From: an uncultured Oscillospiraceae bacterium
Lineage (GTDB): Bacteria; Bacillota; Clostridia; Oscillospirales; Oscillospiraceae
Direction of reading: 5' to 3'
Length of the DNA: 10,405 nt
Assembly (NCBI GenBank): GCA_905234005.1
Contig: CAJOFW010000052.1
Location: forward strand, 1-10,405
The position numbers were made by a program, and so were the translations under genes. Below are positions 7,038 through 10,405 of this stretch, one piece after another; position 1 is the first letter of the stretch; the number at the start of each line of letters is the position of its first letter. The notes beneath the pieces are model-generated. The model ran no database searches. It saw only the letters and a program-made list of their open reading frames with translations, and was not told where the DNA came from.

Positions 7038-7469
7038 TCACCTGCTCTCCAGCAAAAACGCGATGGGGTGGATCTGCTCCACGATGATCTGCGCGTCGTA
7101 TGTACCGTCCGGCAGCGGAACCTCGGCGGCGGCGGTCACGCGGCCGTATTCGTCGGCGTCCACCGAGGATATGACGTATTCCCGCGACGCGATGCGAAGC
7201 GGCATACCGGCCGTCACCCCGTCCGCGCCCGAGCCAGTCGGAATGATCTCGGCGGCGTGATCCCGTACAACGGCCCGGGCGTCGGCGGTCGTCTCCAGCG
7301 TTCCGACCGCCGACCACGCGATCAGGCCGCACAGAAGCAGAACGACCGCCGCGAGTACCGCCCAGATCCCCGGATTCGTCACGCGCAGATAGTCCGTGAG
7401 CTGGTCCGGGGAGGTTATCCTGTCCATGGCCTTCTTACGGAATAATGTGTTCGTCCGGCTGTCCGCCAT
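7038..7469 (-). CDS. Short HlyD-like NHLM secretion adaptor, membrane-anchored (TIGR03794-like, internally shortened)
   Basis: A 143-residue protein. Its N-terminus (LFRKKAMDRITSPDQL at 9-24) and single membrane segment (about 34-56, IWAVLAAVVLLLCGLIAW) match the NHLM bacteriocin secretion protein family. Those proteins are usually around 400 residues, with a coiled-coil hairpin and lipoyl-like domain between anchor and C-terminal beta domain. Here the middle is gone: soon after the anchor comes a small beta-rich part ending GTYDAQIIVEQIHPIAFLL, like the family's last strands. The reading frame is clean, so this looks like a reduced adaptor suited to a single-membrane cell. ATG 7469 is chosen because AAAGGAG lies eight bases before it; an in-frame ATG at 7523 would add 18 unlike residues and has no such site. 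First gene of the export operon. Confidence 0.8.
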   Translation of the reverse strand: MADSRTNTLFRKKAMDRITSPDQLTDYLRVTNPGIWAVLAAVVLLLCGLIAWSAVGTLETTADARAVVRDHAAEIIPTGSGADGVTAGMPLRIASREYVISSVDADEYGRVTAAAEVPLPDGTYDAQIIVEQIHPIAFLLESR

Positions 7470-7477
7470 CGTCCGCG

Positions 7478-7484
7478 CTCCTTT
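7478..7484 (-). promoter_or_regulatory. Ribosome binding site that fixes the HlyD-like start
   Basis: AAAGGAG on the - strand, eight bases before ATG 7469. It argues against the longer reading from ATG 7523. Confidence 0.75.
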
Positions 7485-7552
7485 CGGTGTGCCCTGCGTC
7501 GTTTGAAGCGCCGTCGGGCGCACATGCGCCGTGTGTACAGCCTGTGCGCCCG

Positions 7553-7600
7553 TGTCTTGCCGCTTTTGCCGTGTCTGGCCTGTCTTGCTGTGTCTTGCTG
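7553..7600. repeat. Short tandem repeats of a tgtcttgctg-like decamer
   Basis: Two exact decamers tgtcttgctg stand at 7581-7590 and 7591-7600. Related units (tgtcttgc at 7553, tgtctggcc at 7572) precede them. They lie in the untranslated leader of the export operon, just after the candidate -10 box. Confidence 0.55.
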
Positions 7601-7601
7601 T

Positions 7602-7630
7602 GTATTACCGTGCGATCACCGGGCTGTCAG
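7602..7630 (-). promoter_or_regulatory. Candidate promoter of the export operon
   Basis: On the - strand, CTGACA (7625-7630, 5 of 6 to the -35 consensus) is followed after exactly 17 bases by TAATAC (7602-7607, 3 of 6 to the -10). The start would be near 7595, giving a leader of about 125 nt before ATG 7469. The -35 lies in the loop of the hairpin at 7617-7641. The weak -10 keeps this tentative. Confidence 0.35.
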
Positions 7631-7641
7631 ATATCCCGGTG
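7617..7641. other. Hairpin (7-bp GC-rich palindrome) overlapping the candidate -35 box
   Basis: caccggg (7617-7623) and cccggtg (7635-7641) are perfect inverted repeats around an 11-base loop. It follows the 41-residue ORF by 18 bp. Neither strand has a T-run after it, so it may be an operator or a poor terminator rather than a classical one. Confidence 0.4.
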
Positions 7642-7659
7642 CGGGTTGGGGTGCGGCGG

Positions 7660-7785
7660 TCATTTCCTGTGGCAGATGTGACCCCGCGGCGCCTCCGGCA
7701 GCTCTCTGCCCGTGAAGCCGGCCCAGATCGCCCGGCGATGCACGCCGATCATGTATCCGGCGCAGAGCAGCAGCAGGCCGCTCAT
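7660..7785 (-). CDS. Possible 41-residue membrane microprotein
   Basis: ATG at 7785 overlaps the TGA of the GH3 frame as ATGA, with AGGCGG six bases upstream. The product starts MSGLLLLCAGYMIGVHRRA and ends GHICHRK: one short hydrophobic stretch (about 3-15) followed by a basic cytoplasmic-like tail with Cys/His near the end. Such short anchored proteins occur in Firmicutes, but I do not recognise a family. It could instead be the surviving 3' end of a larger gene whose front was lost when the GH3 gene was truncated, since the frame stays open into the GH3 coding region. Confidence 0.4.
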   Translation of the reverse strand: MSGLLLLCAGYMIGVHRRAIWAGFTGRELPEAPRGHICHRK

Positions 7786-10301
7786 AAGACGCCGCCTGGC
7801 GCGCTCACGTCTGCGGAGATGAGGCCGGTGTAGCCCCACTCGCCGCGCAGGATGTCGGTGATGAGAGCGCGGTGCGCCGCCGCCGTGGTAGCGCCGATGC
7901 GGTTGAGCGCGATCATGACGGCCATGCCGTCGGCGTCCTCGAGACCGCCCTGGAAGCCGCGCAGATCGGTCTCACGCAGCTTCTGCTCGTTCACATAGGC
8001 GGAGATGCCGCTGCGGTTGTGCTCCTGGTCGTTGAAGCCGAGGTGCTTTGGGCCGTTCATGATGCCCTTGTCGGCGCAGCCCTGCAGGATGCCGTAGCCG
8101 ATGCGGTTCGTGAGCATCGGATCCTCGGAGATGTACTCGTAGTTGCGGCCGTTGTACGGCGTGCGGCGCAGGGTGAGGCCGGTGCCCCAGAGGTCATAGC
8201 GCTGCAGCCAGAGGCCGGTGTTGCCCTCCACAAGGCCCCACTCGTACGCAAGCTCGGGGTTGAAGGAGGTGCCCATCAGGGTCTGGGAGTGAATGTTGAA
8301 GTGGTAGGTCGTACCCGTCGCCTCGTCGGTATAGGTGCCGGTGAAGCCGGAGACGCCCTCGTTCTGGTTGACGATGGGGTTATCCACGTTCGTCAGAACG
8401 TCGGACTGGCTGCCGCCGTGGATGACGGCGCCAATGGCCTCGTCGATCGTGATCTGCGATACAAGCTCATCCCAGAAGGGGTCGTTCACGTCCTCGAGCT
8501 GCTCGTACTGGATGTTCACCGTATCGAACCGCAGGCCCTTGTCCGTGCCTTCGACGGCGGGGTTGTCGGTCTGGATGGTGTAGGACTGGCCGCGAAGCTC
8601 CGCGATCTTGTCGGTGGGGCTGTCGGCGATGTTTATCGCGACCTCGTTGTAGTTGACGGGATAGGTGCCGGCCCAGTCCTGACGGGAGAGGTAGGTGACG
8701 GTGTCGCCGCCGGTCCAGTAGTTCAGGTCGGCGTCGTCCGCGACGTTCGTGACGACCGTGCCGTTCTCCACAGAGAACGTCTCGGCGTCGAAGGCGTCAA
8801 GCGTCCATGTGACGACCTCGCCGGCGGCGGTGGTGCCGTCGCCCTCACCGCCCTGTGCGGCGATGAAGTTGTTGACGGCGGCGTGCGCGCCGGGTGCGGC
8901 CGTGAAGAGGTAATCGCCCTCGTCGAGGATGTAGGTCTTCGCCGCCCTGTAGTCGTAGCTTGCGAGATACTTCGCGGGCACGGTGATCGTGACCTCCGCG
9001 GTGCCGCCGGCGGGAACGTTCGTCTTGGCGGAGCTGAGGAAGTTCACGGCGGACTTCTCCACGAGGTTTTCGCGGTCATAGTCGGTATACGGCGCCTGGA
9101 AATAGAGCTGGGCCAGGAAATAGCCGTCCTGATCGGAGTTGTTCCGAATCTCCACCACGGCGGTAACGTTGCCCTCGGGCGTCTTGTCCACGTCCACGCT
9201 CTTGAGCGTCTGCGTGTAATCGAGATAGCTCAGGCCGTGGCCGAAGGTGTACAGAACCTCCCTGCCGTAATCCCAGGCGCTGTCCTGCGTAGCGCCGGCG
9301 GCGGAGCCTGCGCCGGTGGCGGGATTCATGACGGCGTCGTAGTAGCGGGTCTCGTAGTATTTGTAGCCGACGTAGATGCCCTCGGCCTCGACGACGTACA
9401 TGCCGCCGTTGTAGGTGGCGGAGCCGCCGAAGGAGCCGGTCTCGATGTTCGCGATGGTCTCGCCGGGGAAGCGGGGATCGGTGCCGTTGACGCCGACGAT
9501 CTCGTAGTCGGCGAAGTAGCCGCCGCCGAAGTTCATCATGGCGGGCAGGGACGCGTTGTCCGCGACGAACGTGTCGGCCAGAGCGCCCGTAGCGTTGATC
9601 GCGCCGGTCAGGACGCGGGCGATGCCGATGCACTGGTAGTCGTTGATGACGCCGATGTAGGCGATGCCGTCCACCTCGTGCTCGCCGCCGGCCGCGATGT
9701 CCTTGAGCACCATGTTGTTGCCGGAGTTGATGAGCACGATGACGCGTGCGCAGGTCTCACGGGCGGCGTCGATGACGGCCAGCTCATCCTCGCTCAGGGC
9801 GAGGGGATCCCTGCCGGTGGCCTCGCCGGCGGCGTTCAGGGCGGCGGCGGGGTTGTAGGTGTTGCCCTCGCCGGCGCCGCGCGCGAACACGCAGATGCCG
9901 GTCGTGTCGGCCGGGATGCTGTCACGCCAGTCCGCCGGAGCGCCGAACTCGGTGAAGCGGTCGGGGGTGATCTCCACGATCTGGTAATCCGCCATGTCGC
10001 CGGGGGAGGCGACGTAGATATTGTCGTAGGCGACGGTGGGAACCTCCTCCATCTCGATGTGCTTGTTGAGGATGCCGTTCAGGTAGAAGCCGCTCACGGT
10101 CTCGTTGACGTTCACGCCTGCGTCGATAAGGGCGTCCATCAGCTCCACCGCGTCGTCGTTTCCGCCGCGAAGATCGCCCGCGGCGTAGGGATACGGCGCG
10201 TAGGCGGCGAGGCCGAACAGCGCGACGTTCGCGCCCTCGGCGAGAGGCAGCGCATAGTTTGATATACAGACCTCACGCGAGATCAAAGGATACAAAGTCA
10301 A
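7782..10301 (-). CDS. GH3 beta-glucosidase-type enzyme, permuted domain order, apparently truncated at both ends
   Basis: About 830 residues in the order GH3 C-domain (about 17-360), FnIII-like domain (365-475), linker, and TIM barrel (about 605-839); this reversed order is known in Firmicutes beta-glucosidases. Numbering counts the TTG at 10301 as 1. Acid/base Glu is E145 in ARGAGEGNT; YTFGHGLSYL (351-360) ends the C-domain; YNGRNYEYISEDP and NGPKHLGFNDQEHNRSG (substrate-binding KH at 752-753) mark the barrel; the nucleophile aligns with D831 in GLISADVS. The frame stops eight residues later, where relatives have some 75 more barrel residues. At the front, homology starts abruptly at ALPLAEGANVALFG with no signal peptide or usual EGMVLLKN segment, and no good start exists: 10301 is TTG inside the preceding CDS. 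Probably a non-functional remnant despite the long intact frame; an assembly join is an alternative. Confidence 0.75.
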   Translation of the reverse strand: MTLYPLISREVCISNYALPLAEGANVALFGLAAYAPYPYAAGDLRGGNDDAVELMDALIDAGVNVNETVSGFYLNGILNKHIEMEEVPTVAYDNIYVASPGDMADYQIVEITPDRFTEFGAPADWRDSIPADTTGICVFARGAGEGNTYNPAAALNAAGEATGRDPLALSEDELAVIDAARETCARVIVLINSGNNMVLKDIAAGGEHEVDGIAYIGVINDYQCIGIARVLTGAINATGALADTFVADNASLPAMMNFGGGYFADYEIVGVNGTDPRFPGETIANIETGSFGGSATYNGGMYVVEAEGIYVGYKYYETRYYDAVMNPATGAGSAAGATQDSAWDYGREVLYTFGHGLSYLDYTQTLKSVDVDKTPEGNVTAVVEIRNNSDQDGYFLAQLYFQAPYTDYDRENLVEKSAVNFLSSAKTNVPAGGTAEVTITVPAKYLASYDYRAAKTYILDEGDYLFTAAPGAHAAVNNFIAAQGGEGDGTTAAGEVVTWTLDAFDAETFSVENGTVVTNVADDADLNYWTGGDTVTYLSRQDWAGTYPVNYNEVAINIADSPTDKIAELRGQSYTIQTDNPAVEGTDKGLRFDTVNIQYEQLEDVNDPFWDELVSQITIDEAIGAVIHGGSQSDVLTNVDNPIVNQNEGVSGFTGTYTDEATGTTYHFNIHSQTLMGTSFNPELAYEWGLVEGNTGLWLQRYDLWGTGLTLRRTPYNGRNYEYISEDPMLTNRIGYGILQGCADKGIMNGPKHLGFNDQEHNRSGISAYVNEQKLRETDLRGFQGGLEDADGMAVMIALNRIGATTAAAHRALITDILRGEWGYTGLISADVSAPGGVL

Positions 10302-10405
10302 ATGTACCGCCCTTGCCCTCGACGCTGAAATACAGCGCCTCGCGCTCGCCGAGACCGGCGGGCAGCTCTCCCGTGAACGCCTTCTCCGTCGTACAGGTCT
10401 CCACC
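10273..10405 (-). CDS. C-terminal end of a CBM6-like protein (5' part outside window)
   Basis: Reading the - strand from base 10404 gives 43 codons ending at TGA 10275-10273. The residues include KAFTGELPAGLGEREALYF and the closing strands GGTFDFVSFDLA. This aromatic, Gly-rich ending is typical of the last beta strands of family 6 carbohydrate-binding modules, which often close secreted glycoside hydrolases of gut Firmicutes. The frame differs from that of the GH3 gene and its composition is more protein-like than the Arg/Ser-rich GH3-frame extension over the same bases. The catalytic part, if any, is outside the window. It fits a carbohydrate-degradation cluster with the GH3 gene. Confidence 0.6.
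   Translation of the reverse strand, partial: VETCTTEKAFTGELPAGLGEREALYFSVEGKGGTFDFVSFDLA

Noticed and set aside
7470..7523. N-terminal extension of the HlyD-like protein to ATG 7523
   Set aside because: The extra 18 residues are unlike the family, and the AAAGGAG site lies within them at the right distance for ATG 7469.
7872..10262. A 796-residue open frame on the + strand opposite the GH3 gene
   Set aside because: It is an antisense shadow in GC-rich DNA, rich in Val, Gly, Ala and Asp with no domain motif, while the - strand carries clear GH3 motifs.

Overview
This window reads as GC-rich chromosomal DNA of a Clostridia-type Firmicute, most plausibly a gut Oscillospiraceae or Lachnospiraceae relative. 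The reasons are strong AAAGGAG ribosome binding sites, a glycoside hydrolase family 3 (GH3) protein with reversed domain order, a CobW-like P-loop protein joined to a YcgQ/DUF1980-type C-terminal domain, and a double-glycine peptide export locus. The taxonomic placement is inference; there is no rRNA or other marker gene here.

Left part, + strand. The 3' end of a zinc-type medium-chain alcohol dehydrogenase (1-906) ends inside a perfect 13-bp inverted repeat. After about 140 bp comes a 323-residue P-loop/DUF1980 fusion protein (1050-2021), closed by a strong intrinsic terminator at 2064-2105.

Centre, - strand. A compact NHLM-type (nitrile-hydratase-leader microcin family) export locus is transcribed right to left: a very short HlyD-like membrane adaptor (7469-7038), a C39-peptidase ABC transporter that should cut leaders after a Gly-Gly (7033-4853), and a second ABC transporter with the non-peptidase N-terminal domain of its family (4812-2623). 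Past these, with its own TATAAT promoter and an excellent ribosome binding site, lies a 99-residue precursor with a classic double-glycine leader (2444-2145). The predicted 67-residue mature peptide has no cysteine, and no modification enzyme (LanM, radical SAM, YcaO or similar) lies in the window. The locus looks like a dedicated export machine for one, possibly unmodified, peptide.

Right part, - strand. The window edge holds the last 43 codons of a protein ending in a CBM6-like carbohydrate-binding fold. Directly behind it, in another frame, runs a long open frame for a GH3 beta-glucosidase-type enzyme in the order C-domain, FnIII-like domain, TIM barrel. This frame appears cut at both ends: it lacks a credible start and N-terminus, and it stops eight residues after the catalytic nucleophile. 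Its stop overlaps by ATGA the start of a possible 41-residue membrane microprotein (7785-7660). The 190 bp between that and the export operon hold a hairpin, a candidate promoter and short tandem repeats.

No tRNA, rRNA, CRISPR array, transposase or att site was recognised.
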